Of a stretch of 64,000 bases of DNA, positions 52,505 to 64,000 are shown one piece after another. This stretch comes from Elysia crispata (lineage: Eukaryota; Mollusca; Gastropoda; Plakobranchidae): NCBI GenBank assembly GCA_033675545.1, contig JAWDGP010008076.1:72501-136500 (forward strand), written 5' to 3'. The stretch's first letter is position 1, and every line of letters starts with the position of its first letter. The position numbers and the translations under genes are program-made. The notes below the pieces were generated by a model, which saw only the letters and a program-made list of their open reading frames with translations, was not told the origin of the DNA and ran no database searches.

Positions 52505-53060
52505 AGTAAAAAATATCAGAGAAAAATATGAAACATTGTACATTGAAATCAGAAAAGAATGCGATGAGGCCAAAAAGAAGTGGATCAATGACAAATGCAG
52601 AAACATTGAACTCTACCACAGAAGCACTGAGCAGACAATAAATAGTAACATCGCAAATATCTCTGGAAAGAAAACCTGCTCATCTACAGGATGTCTTAAG
52701 TCAGAAAATGGTGACATCATTTTGGAAGTAGAGAAAATCCTAGACAAATGAGCAGAGTACATTAGTGAACTTTTTGATGACCACAGAAAAGATTACATGT
52801 ACTATGTAATGAAGCCCAATTTCACTCACCCATATATCATGGAAAATGAGATCCGCACAGCAATAGGAAAGATGAAATTAGGCAAAGCAACATGCCCAGA
52901 CAGTATGAGTTTTTAGAAGCACTTGAAGATTATGGAATTGATAAGATTGCAACATTACTCAACAAAATCTAAGACCCAGGTCAGATTTCACCAGACATCT
53001 CTAAATATATATTTATAGCATTGCCTAAAACACAGGGGAAACAGAGTGTGCATAACTGAA
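52505..53060 (+). pseudogene. LINE fragment: linker and start of the RT domain, broken
   Basis: Plus strand: KKKWINDKCRNIEL, GKKTCSSTG, AEYISELFDDHRKDY, then ENEIRTAIGKMKLGKATCPD (the K.GKA.GPD motif that opens LINE RT domains), DKIATLLNKI and FIALPKTQGKQS. Stops and frame changes show it is dead. Confidence 0.85.
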
Positions 53061-53088
53061 TTACACGTATTTAGAAAAATCAGTATTA

Positions 53089-53232
53089 TTAGCTATATCA
53101 GTTACCACGTTTAAATACCTTGGCATTGTTCTAGATAATAAACTTATGTGGAAAAATAACACAGATGTAATTTTCAGTAAAATTAAAACAAGAATGTAGT
53201 GTTTAAGGAAACTCGGGTCTTTTATCTAAATA
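53089..53232 (+). pseudogene. LINE RT thumb fragment, broken
   Basis: Reads VTTFKYLGIVLDNKLMWKNN, TDVIFSKIKTRM, stop, CLRKLGSF. FKYLG and CLRKL are landmarks of the RT C-terminal region. It sits about 30 bp after the RT-start fragment; either an internally deleted copy of that element or a second element. Confidence 0.75.
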
Positions 53233-53239
53233 GAAGGTC

Positions 53240-54060
53240 ACCTTTTCCTGCTCAAGCTTAAATTGGCCATATTACCAGATGTCAATTCATTTAAACATCT
53301 GAACTTTTGGAAGGTATGGTGGATGACGGTGGATGATGCAGATAAAAACTTTAAATCTTTTCTTGCGAACCTTTTCGGCAAGTTATTTTGAGAGAGAGAA
53401 ATACAAGTGTTACAATTGTTATAGCACAGTTATGTCTCTCTGGGGCCATGTAGTTTCCCTGTCTTTCTATCATGGAAACAGGTTAACTATGATGATGAAA
53501 AGTAAAACATTTTCCTTGGATTAATTCTTTTAATTCATCAAGAGAGTTTAGTGTGATTATCGTCATGTTTATTTTCCACCTGATTAAAATTAATTTGAAG
53601 TCCATGACTGTCACATCATGGAAATTCTTGCACAAAAGATTTTGTTTAGTTTGTAGGTAAAATTTCTTATGATAATAGTGAAAAAACATACATGTACTCA
53701 GTTCCTGGAATGCTTTGTAAGAGAGGAAATATATCAACTTTTACCTTGGTAACTTTTGAAATTCAAATCTGCTTTTTAAAAATTCTTGTTTTAAAAGTTG
53801 TAGCATATTGTGAAAACAATGATATATTATTTGACTTTTGTAAATTAAGTATTTTGCATTTTTTTTTTCCATGTCGTATTCCCAAAATATGTCTTAGGTC
53901 ATTAAAAAAAAAACATAAATAGCTTATTGAAAAAAAAGAAATGGACAGATGTGCAATTTCACATAAAAAAAAGATAAAATAAATAATATAAAAACACATG
54001 CAAGAGTACCATAAAAAAAAAAACAACTTAGAAATTAATATTAATCCTAAAGATTAGGGT
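53240..54060. other. Stretch before QRSL1, no gene seen
   Basis: AT-rich, several A/T runs; likely part of the QRSL1 5' intron. Confidence 0.45.
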
Positions 54061-54096
54061 TAAGACATTTTCAAGTTGTGTACTGACCTTCTTTTG

Positions 54097-54201
<105 letters not shown>

Positions 54202-54355
54202 AATCCCGAACAATTACAGAGGTAAGGCTTCGATCTAAACCTAGTCAATCTTCAGATTGCTGTTTTGTCTTACTGCATGTAAATAGGCCACAGCATTGAG
54301 TAGTATTATGATTTTATTTCGAAACTCTAGAATTCTATTTTTTTTTAATCCACAG

Positions 54356-55899
54356 GATTTACGTTTGACATGAAATCCATGACAGTCAAAAAGGCCTTAG
54401 GCTTACTGAGAAAACATGACATCTCCCCCATTGAATTGGTTGATATGTGTCATAGGCGCCTGAAAGAGACAACCAATTTAAATTACATGGTACATAACAT
54501 TCCCTCTCAATTGTTACATAAACATGCAAGGATTGCAGAACAATCGTATGTGAAAGGCAGTTCCAAAGCATTAGATGGAATTCCAGTTGCTTTTAAAGAC
54601 AACTTTTGCATGCGAAACATACCAACAACATGTGCTTCAAGAATGCTTTTGAACTACAAACCGCCATACACTGCCACTATGGTAGAGAAAGTAGCTCAGG
54701 CTGGGGGCATCATTGTTGGAAAAACAAACATGGATGAATTTGCTATGGGTTCAGGTTCTGTGGACAGCTGTTATGGCCCTGTGGTGAACCCCTGGAACTT
54801 TGCATTAAATCTTCAAGGTCAGGAGAGCATACTAGATGAAGAGTCGTCTCTTTCTGACTGGTTCATTTCTGGGGGAAGCTCAGGAGGAAGTGCAGCTGCT
54901 GTTGCAGCAGGTGCATGTCTGGCAGCATTTGGTTCTGACACTGGTGGATCAACAAGGAATCCGGCAAGTTATTGTGGCCTGGTTGGTCTGAAGGCGACCT
55001 ATGGACTATTGTCTCGCCACGGCATGATACCTTTGGTTAATTCCATGGATGTTCCAGGTATTGTGACAAAAACTGTGGAGGATAGTGCTATTCTCCTTAA
55101 TGCTGTGGCTGGTCACGATGTGAGAGACTCCACCACTGTACAGGAAAAATATGCTCCATTTGAAATTGATGATACTTTTGATGTTTCCAAGGTTTATGTT
55201 GGCATTCCTAGAGAATTTCATACACCAGGATTGTCCCCCGAAGTTTTGAAATTGTGGAAAGCAACAGCTGATGCTCTTGAGCAAGCCGGGGCTAAAGTAG
55301 CTGAGGTCTCAATGCCGCATGCCAAGCACTGTCTTAATTGCTACCATGTCCTCTGTTGTTGTGAGGTGGCCTCCAATTTTTCTCGTTACACAGGGATTGA
55401 GTTTGGTCTTAGGTGTGGCAGTGAGGAATCCACAGAGGATTTGTATGCAGAGAGTAGGCACCATGGCTTCAATGATGTAGTTCGAGGAAGAATATTAGCT
55501 GGAAATTTTTTCCTGCTAAGAAGAAACTTTGACAGATTTTTCCTCAAAGCCCAGAGAATTCGTCGTCTTATCAGCAATGATTTCAAGGCAGTTTTCTCTA
55601 GTGGCATACATTTCTTACTCACACCAACAACTTTAACAGATGCTCCGTCTTTTAGCTGGTTCTCTCAAAAAGACAATCGTACTCGAAGTGCAGAACAAGA
55701 CATCTTTACCACTGCGGCCAATATGGCAGGAACACCGGCTGTGAGTCTGCCCCTGAGCAATTCTCAGCGTGGCCTACCTCTTAGCCTCCAGCTGATGGGC
55801 CCTCATTTCAGCGAATCTCGACTTCTATCTCTTGCATATTGGCTTGAACAGCAAGCCCACTTCCAACATTTGGACCTTGATTTTCTGGATAGAAAATAA
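54356..55899 (+). CDS. QRSL1: Glutamyl-tRNA(Gln) amidotransferase subunit A, mitochondrial (QRSL1/GatA), main exon
   Basis: Amidase subunit of the mitochondrial GatCAB complex, which converts mischarged Glu-tRNA(Gln) to Gln-tRNA(Gln) using ammonia from glutamine. Coding 54370-55899, 509 residues and a TAA stop, intact. Amidase-signature features: DGIPVAFKDNF with catalytic K76; GKTNMDEFAMGSGS (117-130); ISGGSSGGSAAAVAAG with the cis-Ser at S170; GSDTGGSTRNPASYCGLVG with nucleophile S194; YHVLCCCEVASN; GFNDVVRGRILAGNFFL; and LLTPTTLTDAP. Length is close to the animal family (about 500-530). The ATG lies 14 bp after a clear acceptor (54354-54355, T-rich tract then ccacag), so a 5' UTR or short leader exon lies upstream but was not located. 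The N-terminus MKSMTVKKALGLLRKHDI aligns well with GatA starts. A mitochondrial presequence is not obvious; it may be short or in the missing exon. All of the catalytic coding region is in one exon, unlike the multi-exon vertebrate gene. Confidence 0.96.
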
Positions 55900-56934
55900 A
55901 TTTCGTTAAATGTTTCCTGTGACAAAAGCTGTGCTAGTGATCACTTTGCAGTACAAGTATGCAGAGATCAGGATTATGCAGTATGTGTTGGATGGTTCTC
56001 ACAGAAAGGATCCCATTCTTTGAAACAGATTCACTTCTGTTTGTAGATTCAACGAGAGTGGGCTGTGGAGAAGATCTGAATTTCCCTCTGAAATTGATCG
56101 AGCAGTGTTAAAATTTGCCTAAATTTTGGTTAATTTTATTTCTCATTGCAGAAAAATATTGTGTTCATATGATAAATGTCTCACTTTGTAAGATTAAGAC
56201 ATTGTTAATCACAAAAAAGGGCAAAAGAAAAAAAAAACAACAATCCACACTTTCTTTAACTATTTTAAGAGGGATCATACCATGTGGCATAGCTAGCTCG
56301 GTGAATGTAATATCAGACCACTATATTTTTAATTACAAAGTTTTAAAGTACATGACTGTAGGCCTAATTTTTTATATATATTATAGTTTAAAGTGAATTT
56401 TGGAAAGGTCATCGTGCATTGCTTTAATCATCCTTCAAAATTACAACCTGGATCAACACAGAAAAAAAAGTTAGAGCAATGTTCTTTCTTTTCATTCAAA
56501 TATGAAGCCATCATTTTCATGAAGTTCCTAGAGATAGATAGAAATCATGTTGTCTTTCTCCTGAGATATAAATGTTGCATTTAATTTTCAATACTTTAAA
56601 TGCCATTATTTATTTTCTTTGAGCAATGCAGCTTTTTAAAATTCAGATTTACCATTCTAGTGTTACTGTTTATTCATTCACTTTACATGGTTATTGTTTC
56701 AAGTACTGCAGTCAAACAATTGCCGAAGAAGCAATTATAAATCCACAAGAAGAAAGTAATCTAAATATAGCATCTAAAAACACACACAGGCTACTCAGTA
56801 GACTTACGTTTTACAAAAATTGTTCACCTATGTTCAGGATCATATTAAAATATTGGCTTTACCATGATATTTTAGCAGGGATAACTTTGTTATCATGTTG
56901 GATTGAAATATTACCTCCTTATTATCTCTCCTGA
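55900..56934. other. Downstream of QRSL1, probable 3' UTR and flank
   Basis: An AATAAA hexamer overlaps the stop codon (55895-55900); other A-rich sites follow, so the real cleavage site is unclear. No further gene recognised. Confidence 0.4.
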
Positions 56935-59235
56935 CGGATATATCACAGCTCTCATCATTTACTAAAGGACATCTCACAGTTCTCTTATAATCTTTCCAGG
57001 GGGACATATCACAACCCAGTTGTTCATGTATCTTTCTTGATGAAATGTCATAGCTCTTATTATCTTACTAATGGCACACATGTATTATAAATATAACCCT
57101 CATGATGGACACGTCAAAACTTTTATTACATAAGTGCATCTTTCCTGGTGGACTTGTCATAGCTCTCATCATCTTCTTAAGGACATGTCATGACCCTATA
57201 TTTATCTTTCCTGATGGGCATGTTACAACCCTCATATATACAGTAAAAGTTCGTTGAATGCAAGGTTCATTGGACTGGAGCTATGTCCTAAGGCACCACA
57301 AGGAAAGTAATCAAAGTCAAATTACCACATAATTATCTCCCTTGTTATTATCAACTAACCAAGAATCTATACAGCCTCTCTTTACCCTCTGCCTGCACTG
57401 CCCAAGTTACCACCTCTTTGACTCTTTGATCCAGTGTCATGTTTTCTCCATGCATCAGCTGCCCTCCCCTGTCCCCTCCCGCCTCTCATTATTTTCTCCC
57501 TCGATGTCAATAAGTATTATGTATGGCTACAAAGTCTATACACTGGTTGCCCTTCACTTATACACTGCAAGTATCTCTTGTCAGCCAACAGCCTTTTGAT
57601 TGTACATGTATTTCAACTAAATTTCTAAATGAAAAAGCATTTTAGATTTCTACAGTGAGTTTGCCAACACTTGTGGTTGGTTGAACCTGAGGACGGGTCT
57701 AACTTTAAGTTTGTTGGATTCAAGGTATTTGATGAGAGTCAAAGACGGGAAAACATGCAGATTTTTCTTTGTTCGTTGAATGCAAGGTGTTCTTTGAATT
57801 CGAGTTCCTTGGATTCGAGGTGTACTGTATTATCTTTCCTGATGGACGTGCCACAACCCTCATATATTATCTTTCCTGATGGGCATATCACGAGCCTCAT
57901 ATATTATCTTTCCTGATGGACGTGCCACAACCCTCATATATTATCTTTCCTAATGGCATGTTACAACCCTCATATATTATTTTTCCTGATAGACGTGTCA
58001 CAACCCTCATATATTATCTTTCCTGATGGGCATCCCAGGACTCTCATAATAGTCATATATTATCTTTCCTGATGGATGTGTCACAACCCTCATAGTCATA
58101 TAGTCTTTCTTTATGGGCATATTACAACCCTCATAAAGATTTATTATCTTTTTTTATGTAAATGTCACAGCCTTTATTACATGTGTGTCTTTCCTAATAG
58201 ACATGACACAGCTCTTATTACAAGTGTATATATATATATAATCTTTTCTGATGGACATATCGTGGCTCTCATTATCTTCCAAATGACATGTCACAACCCT
58301 TAATATCTTTCCACGGACATGTCACAACCATAATATAGCATCTTTTCTGATGCACATGTCACAGCCATTGTTATGTGTATCTTTTCTGATAGACATATCA
58401 CAGCTCCCAGTATCTTCCATCGACATATTAACACTCATTTATTATCTTCCTTGGTGGACAAGTTACAAACTTTAATATCTTTCTATGGACAAGTCACTGC
58501 CCTTATTATTTTTCTATGGACACATCACAGCCCTTATTATCTTTCTGAAACACATGTCACATCCCATATTATTTCACTATGGACATGTCACAGCCTTCAT
58601 ATATATATTTTTTTTTCTGATAGACATGTCAGAGCCCTTATTATCTTTCTGAAGCACATGTCACTTCTCTTATAACCTTTCTATGGACATGTCACAACTC
58701 TCATCTTTTCTGATGGACATGTCAGAGCCCTTATTATCTTTCTGATGCACATGTCACACCCTCAATATCTTTCTTGATGGACATCTTACACTACAGTCAT
58801 CATTATCACATGTCTTGAATTTAAACATATCACAGCCCCAATACCTTTCTTGATCAACATCTTACAGCTATCATCATTTATCTTGAAGTTGAACACGTCG
58901 TAGCCTTAATCCTGCCACAGCCTACATTAGTGTTCATGATGGGTATTTAAGAATCTATTATCTTCCCTGTTGAACATGTCCCAGCATACAGTAATGTTCA
59001 TGATAGATATTTCAGAAACTAATTATCTTCCATAGTGGACATGCCACAGCCTACAGTAGTGTTCATGATGGATATTTCACAAGCTAATGATCTTCTTGGG
59101 TGGACATGCCACAGCCTACAATAGTGTTCTTGATGGGTATTTCAGAACCTAATTATCTTCCCCAGTGGACATGACTCAACCTAATTGCCTTGCCTGTAGA
59201 GCATTTCATATATTTATTATCTTTCTTGTTGGCAT
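56935..59235. repeat. Degenerate minisatellite of about 37-40 bp, interrupted by a MITE
   Basis: Recurring ccctcatatattatctttcc then tgatggacgtgccacaa, with much divergence. From about 58890 the unit changes to longer forms with cctacagtagtgttcatgat and ggatatttca. The element at 57241-57827 interrupts it. Confidence 0.88.
57241..57827. mobile_element. Tigger-like MITE, copy 2 of family B (587 bp)
   Basis: Starts cagtaaaagttcgttgaatg after TA (57239-57240) and ends gaggtgtactg before TA (57828-57829). Homologous to 51464-52110. The terminal regions carry gttcgttgaatgcaaggt in both orientations. No ORF with transposase motifs. Confidence 0.85.
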
Positions 59236-59239
59236 GTTT

Positions 59240-59805
59240 AAACAATTACATGTGCAACTATTTTGTCAGCTTTTCTCTTACATTTTGTCTTTGATTGCTT
59301 CACACTGTAGGGCCACAAGAGAGTAAAAAGCAGAATTATACTACAGTCATGTTTTATCATCATTTGGCTTCATCCCTGATATGCTCAACCTTCAAGACAG
59401 TTTTATCTTGTTTTGTTTGGGGTTTTTTTCAGAGTCTGGTATCAAAGCTCAGCCTTTTTTTTCTTTTTCTCAGATACTTTTACATCTTTTTTTAATGTTC
59501 CTAGGAAAATCATTTTTTTTAGTCTGGCTCTCTTTTTTTTCTAACTCTGTGACATGTAACAGTCTTACTTTGTCGATCTCTTTTTGTTCCAACAATAACA
59601 TGCAGAGCCCCAAATTTCAGTCTTATTCAATCTGTTTTGAGCTCCTCTGCCATAAAACAACTTCTACATGAAGGTGTAGTCTTCAAGGACATTTTTTTTT
59701 TTAATTACAATAATGATTTCTTTTTTACACAACAGCATGGACCATTCACTGTAATCAATATATCATGACATAGTTTAATATCTACTACAAAATACATTAC
59801 ATACA
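59240..59805. other. No gene seen
   Basis: T-rich plus strand with several poly-T runs; small ORFs have low-complexity hydrophobic composition only. Confidence 0.45.
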
Positions 59806-60900
59806 ATTCTCACTTCAGAATAAGACAGTTATCCAGTACATGTACTTTCAATTCTCACAATAACATTAGACACATATAACCAGTACTGATGATTCTAACT
59901 AAAGCATGAGTCACTTCCCCATACTTTTGATTTTCATTATAACATGAGATAAATAGAAGTGACAATTCTCACTATAGCATGAGTCACTTCTCCAATACTT
60001 TTGTTTCTCACAGTAACATGAGACAAACGGTACTGATGATTCTCACTATAGCATGAGTCACTTCTCCTATTCTTTTTATTCTCACTAACATGAGACAAAC
60101 AGTACTGACAATTCTCACTATAGCTTGATTCACTTCTATATTTTTGATTCTCATTATAACATGAGAAAAACAGTACTGATGATTCTCACTATAGCATGAG
60201 TCACTTCTCCCATACTTTTGATTCTCACTACCATGAGACAAACAGTACTGACGATTCTCACTATAGCTTGATTCACTTTTCCTATACTTTTGATTCTCAC
60301 AATAACATGAGACAAACAGCACTGGCAATTCTCACTATAGCATGAGTCACTTCTCCAATACTTTTGATTCTCACTATAACATGAGACAAACAGTACTGGC
60401 AATTCTCACCATAGCATGATTCACTTAATCAATACTTTTGATTCTCAGTATAACATGATACAACCAGTACTGGCGATTCTCACCACAGCATGTCACTTAT
60501 CTAATACTCTCAATTTTCACTAGTATGAGGCCCTTATCCAGTACCGGTACTGTCGATTCTCACTACAACATGAGACACTTATCCAGTGGTGAGGATTTTC
60601 ACTACAACAGGAGACAGTCACTACATGTACATGTATACTTCTCACTGTAGCAGGAGACGCATGTATATCTAATACTTATCAATATGATTCTCACTTCAGC
60701 TTGAGTCATTTATCAAATACTTATTATATGATTCTCGCTTCAGCATGAGGCACTTACCCAATATCAAATACATATGATTCTCACTTCCGCTTGAGACACT
60801 TATCAAATACTTATATGATTCTCATTTAAGCATAAGGCACTTATCCAATACTTATACATGTATATCTGGATGATTCTCACCAGAGCATGAGACATTTCAA
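59806..60900. repeat. Minisatellite of about 75 bp, dimeric
   Basis: Unit made of gattctcactatagcatgag tcacttctccaatactttt and gattctcactataacatgag acaaacagtactg. Best preserved at 60010-60470, diverged and with altered spacing to 60900. Confidence 0.9.
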
Positions 60901-63150
60901 GCATATATATCCTTCACTGCAGTATTAGTTCCTTATCCAATACACAGACTTCTTTAATTTTACCACAGCAAGAGACATCATGCAACACATATACTTCTAA
61001 CTACCTGATACATTTCAGAAAAAAAGCACCCCTACTACAGCATGAGTTGCTTGTCCAGTTTATTCACATCTCGCAACAGTACAAAACATATTTACAACAC
61101 ACACAGACACACACACGCACCAAAAATTGTACATTGTTTTACTTGTTGGATACAAGGATATTTGGACGTACATTGCACTTGAGATAATTATACTACGCTA
61201 ACTTGTCAGAGCAGCAAGAGTCACAAACATAACTTTGTATTCCATGTGAATGCAGAGAAAAGTAAAGCAATAAATACTGAACGCCCTAGGTATTTGAAAA
61301 ATTTCTTTGCACAGGTATAAGAAATGTACACAAATTTTTATTACTTGAACTTTTAGAATCAGTCAACCTGAGTCTATATTATGCTGGAGCATTCATGAAA
61401 AGAGTCTGGGTATATTTATAAAATTAAGACTGACAATGGAGCCACGTGCCAGCACTTTTGCATAAAATGCATCTCATTTTTATGTGCTCAGAATCCCTCA
61501 AATGATTCTGCTTTCTGTTGAACTGAATTATAATGTTCAATTCTTAGGGTATTTCTTTAAAAAATACTGAGCACTGCTCGCCTTGTCTTTATCTTTTCTA
61601 AAGAATGTCGATTCGTGCTGGAACTTTCTCATGAAGCTACACTGGACCGAAAAAAATAAAGAAAATAAAGCTAAACACTTAGATCTAGATTGGAACTGTC
61701 TACAGACTAGAGCACCATTAACACAACTGCATAGCTGCCAAGTACAGTTATCAATATTTAACACAAACTTAATTAAACGTTTACAAGCTTACCTGTTACA
61801 TGTACTTATAAGTTGTTGTAAACTTCATATAACTTTCTCTAATCATAACTTTAACAAATACACCATGGCTGCAAGCTATGAGCAATACACCAAGCATGAA
61901 TTTTTACTTCTGATTAGAGGGATACAGCCAAATAATGTACTTTTTAGCACCACTGGGGACAGACGTACTAGGAAGCCCAAATACAGACTAAATACGTATT
62001 ATACGTACTGGTTGACGGTTATGCAACTGGTCTTCTCTAATTATCTATAGCCTATGGAGCACCAGATTAGAATCTGAGTCTAAAATAAAATGGTGCAATA
62101 AAAAAAAAAAAAAAAAACTAAAAACGAATAGTCTTTTATAAACCTACATCTAAATCATCAAATGAATCAATACAATCTTCTTTAGTCTAGAATTTGGGAT
62201 TATGACAGAAGCTAATGTAGATCTAAATTCTATGTTTAACCGAAAAAGAATAACTTAGTGTCTAATCAAAAATACCATAGTGTCCATAGTGTACATGATT
62301 TTTTTTTCCCCAGCTTTGATTTAAATCCATTGGTAAGTTTGAATAGTCTAGATCAAGATCTTACTATTTTAGCAGGACAGAAATGATATCATCAACAAAC
62401 TGTCTAATCTATGTTAATCTTCAGTCATTTATATAAGATTACGCATTAGGTCTACATCTAAAATTAACTGTGTGGGCCATGCATTTGTTTTGGTTTTTTT
62501 TTTACCAATACTTTAGTTTCACTTGAGAGAAAATCAATAAGAACCCTGATCTAGTGCAAATAAGTCAAATCGCCCAACATATCTTTCTCCATACTCTATC
62601 TACAACACATTTATTTTCAAATGCAGTTTTCATTCTTGAACCCACTTATTTTTAAAAATATTAAATAGGCCAGACTCTGCCATGTGTGACCATCAGCTTT
62701 TACTGTCCACTCATTCCTCTTGCACCTCCTCCATTCCAAGCAACCAACCTAAGTAACAGTGAGAGCCAAAATTCATAGGCTGGTAGACTGGTTATAAATA
62801 ACTACATGCACAGCCTTGACCAAGATGAAAGACCAATTAACGGATGAAGGCTTAAACGGTCTTAGGTCTACGGTGGCCTTGCTCAAAACTGACATAAAAT
62901 GTTGTACATTCCTCGTTGAGAGTAAATTCGTGTATTTGCCATCAATTATCTTTTCATTTTTCTGTAAAAATTTACATAAGTCAGAGAAGCAAGTTACAAA
63001 TTTTCGCCAGACACAAGGGCAAGATTTGCAGAGGGTGAACTGGCAGTTCACATTTCAATATTAAAAATTATCATTCCTCTAAGTAAATATATAATCTGGT
63101 CAGCTGCACAGGATTTTGTGGGCTAAAACCTTGTCAAGACTGAAATGATT
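60901..63150. other. No confident gene
   Basis: AT-rich. Open stretches exist at 61583-62050 (plus) and 62773-63060 (minus, with RNVQHFMSVLSKATVDLRPF and a tttttacag acceptor-like site inside) but neither shows a known family. The frame after that acceptor does not fit the exon at 63154-63266. Confidence 0.4.
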
Positions 63151-63153
63151 TAC

Positions 63154-63266
63154 CTTCAAGAAAAAAACTAATGCAGTGACATTTTTTTCCAAAAGATAAT
63201 TTTTCATCCAAAGGATCTACAGAGTAAAAGCTTGATCCAAGCACAACTGCCTCCCTATCAGTCATC
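63154..63266 (-). CDS. Possible internal exon of an unidentified minus-strand gene
   Basis: Good acceptor (ccaattgtatttcag) and donor (gaag/gtaaat) enclose 113 bp. Only one frame is open: MTDREAVVLGSSFYSVDPLD then EKLSFGKKCHCISFFLE. It enters after two bases of a codon and leaves in phase 1. No family recognised and no partner exon found, so it may be chance. Confidence 0.3.
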
Positions 63267-63339
63267 CTGAAATACAATTGGAGGAGACAAATATATCATA
63301 ATTTATAAAAAAAAAAGCCCCATCAATCTCAATTAATAC

Positions 63340-63425
63340 TTTCAAGTATGTAATAATAATAATAATAATGAAGTTATTTCCTAGCGCCTCTTCCTACTTG
63401 TAGGCTCGAAGCTCTTTACAATAGT
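63340..63425 (-). mobile_element. LINE/SINE-like 3' tail
   Basis: On the minus strand: agagcttcgagcctacaagt, then aagaggcgctaggaaataac and a (att)n tail (63352-63370). The two short inverted motifs (gcttcgagcc / ggcgcta) before an ATT repeat resemble 3' tails of CR1/L2-type elements and dependent SINEs. The body of the element, if any, would extend to higher coordinates. Confidence 0.45.
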
Positions 63426-63429
63426 CTAT

Positions 63430-64000
63430 TTACAAACGTTTAACATAGTGACACTAGTCTATAGTCTAAAACATAGTCCATTAACAATTCAAACAAACAG
63501 AAGAGGAAAAAAAAATAAGTTACATGTACAAAGAAAATAAGAAAAGACATTGACAATAAGACAAATTTCTCAGACTAATTAAGGTCTTCATGTGCAGTAA
63601 ACATGATTGTTTATATATCCACAATTTTTTTTTTGATTTAAAGTCTGGATGACATATTAGATTTTAAAGATTACATTTTGGCATTAAGTAAGCTTAATTC
63701 AGCATTTCTGGTTGCAGGGGGAAAAGTTGTCATTGAACTTTGGGGAGATGTCGAACCACAAACTGAAATTGATTCCCCTTGTAAAAAGAACAAAAAAAAT
63801 GTATTAAGGAGGGAGCAATGGAATCACTACAATGAAAAAAAAGGATGACATAAACCATTATGATCCATTAAACATGTTCTGAAAGCTAGCAGGGACTGAG
63901 ACAGGGTGTTTCAGAAAAGTTGGATACTTATGTCGTGAAATATAATGGCACTTTCATACACCTTTGAATATTTTTTTCTAGGTGGAGATATCAGGCATTT
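63430..64000. other. Right window edge, nothing further recognised
   Basis: AT-rich; no ORF, repeat unit or splice-site pair that I can support. Confidence 0.4.

Noticed and set aside
60008..60402. Minus-strand ORFs of 82-106 codons with Cys/Ser repeats
   Set aside because: They follow the period of the 75-bp minisatellite and have no other support.
61537..61764. Minus-strand peptide with CTWQLCSCVNGALVC, resembling a VWC-type motif
   Set aside because: Too short, no splice sites, and neighbouring codons do not extend the domain; probably chance.

Overview
This is animal (metazoan) nuclear DNA: AT-rich, with short exons in long introns, GT/AG splice sites, LINE, piggyBac, hAT and Tigger-like remnants, and very many dinucleotide tracts and minisatellites. 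The protein-coding divergence, the repeat types and the excess of the palindrome TAGATCTA suggest a lophotrochozoan, most likely a mollusc (gastropod). The species cannot be fixed from the sequence alone.

Two genes are well supported, arranged head to head. (1) A CWF19L2 orthologue (CWF19-like protein 2, a late-spliceosome factor) lies on the minus strand from 49025 to 11468. I could join 18 coding exons with consistent GT/AG sites and phases into an uninterrupted 1025-residue protein. (2) QRSL1/GatA, the mitochondrial glutamyl-tRNA(Gln) amidotransferase subunit A, lies on the plus strand at 54370-55899. Its coding sequence is one intact exon preceded by a splice acceptor, so at least one 5' exon is not identified. 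The interval 49026 to about 49500 is the likely start region for CWF19L2 and may also serve QRSL1.

Layout. 1-1550: window edge, with two weak exon-like ORFs. 1555-8435: an approximately 6.9 kb array of a 34-bp satellite. 8639-8872: (AG)n/(ACAG)n. 9986-10755 and 12179-12957: two copies of one MITE family. 11039-11480: an 82-bp minisatellite that includes the CWF19L2 stop codon. 13201-14555: a hAT-like element with an 8-bp target-site duplication. 15037-49025: the rest of CWF19L2, whose introns each carry their own minisatellite, microsatellite or transposon. These include a LINE fragment (16830-17490), a 32-bp array starting at a splice donor (18395-19961), a 61-bp array split by a 1.7-kb TA-flanked TIR element (20770-23240), arrays at 24020-24600, 25698-26430 and 30590-31480, an antisense piggyBac fragment (36358-37187), a LINE 3' end (42718-43210) and a piggyBac pseudogene (44162-46344) split by a 458-bp Tigger-like MITE. 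49.0-54.3 kb: intergenic or QRSL1 5' intron, with a MITE and two LINE fragments. 56-63 kb: downstream of QRSL1, mostly degenerate 37-bp and about 75-bp arrays, a second copy of the 51.5-kb MITE, one possible exon of another minus-strand gene, and a LINE/SINE-like tail at 63.4 kb.

The two genes act in unrelated processes (nuclear splicing and mitochondrial tRNA charging). The main interest is how tandem repeats begin exactly at gene signals (a splice donor and a stop codon), and how complementary (GA)n/(CU)n tracts flank a symmetric, lysine-rich exon.
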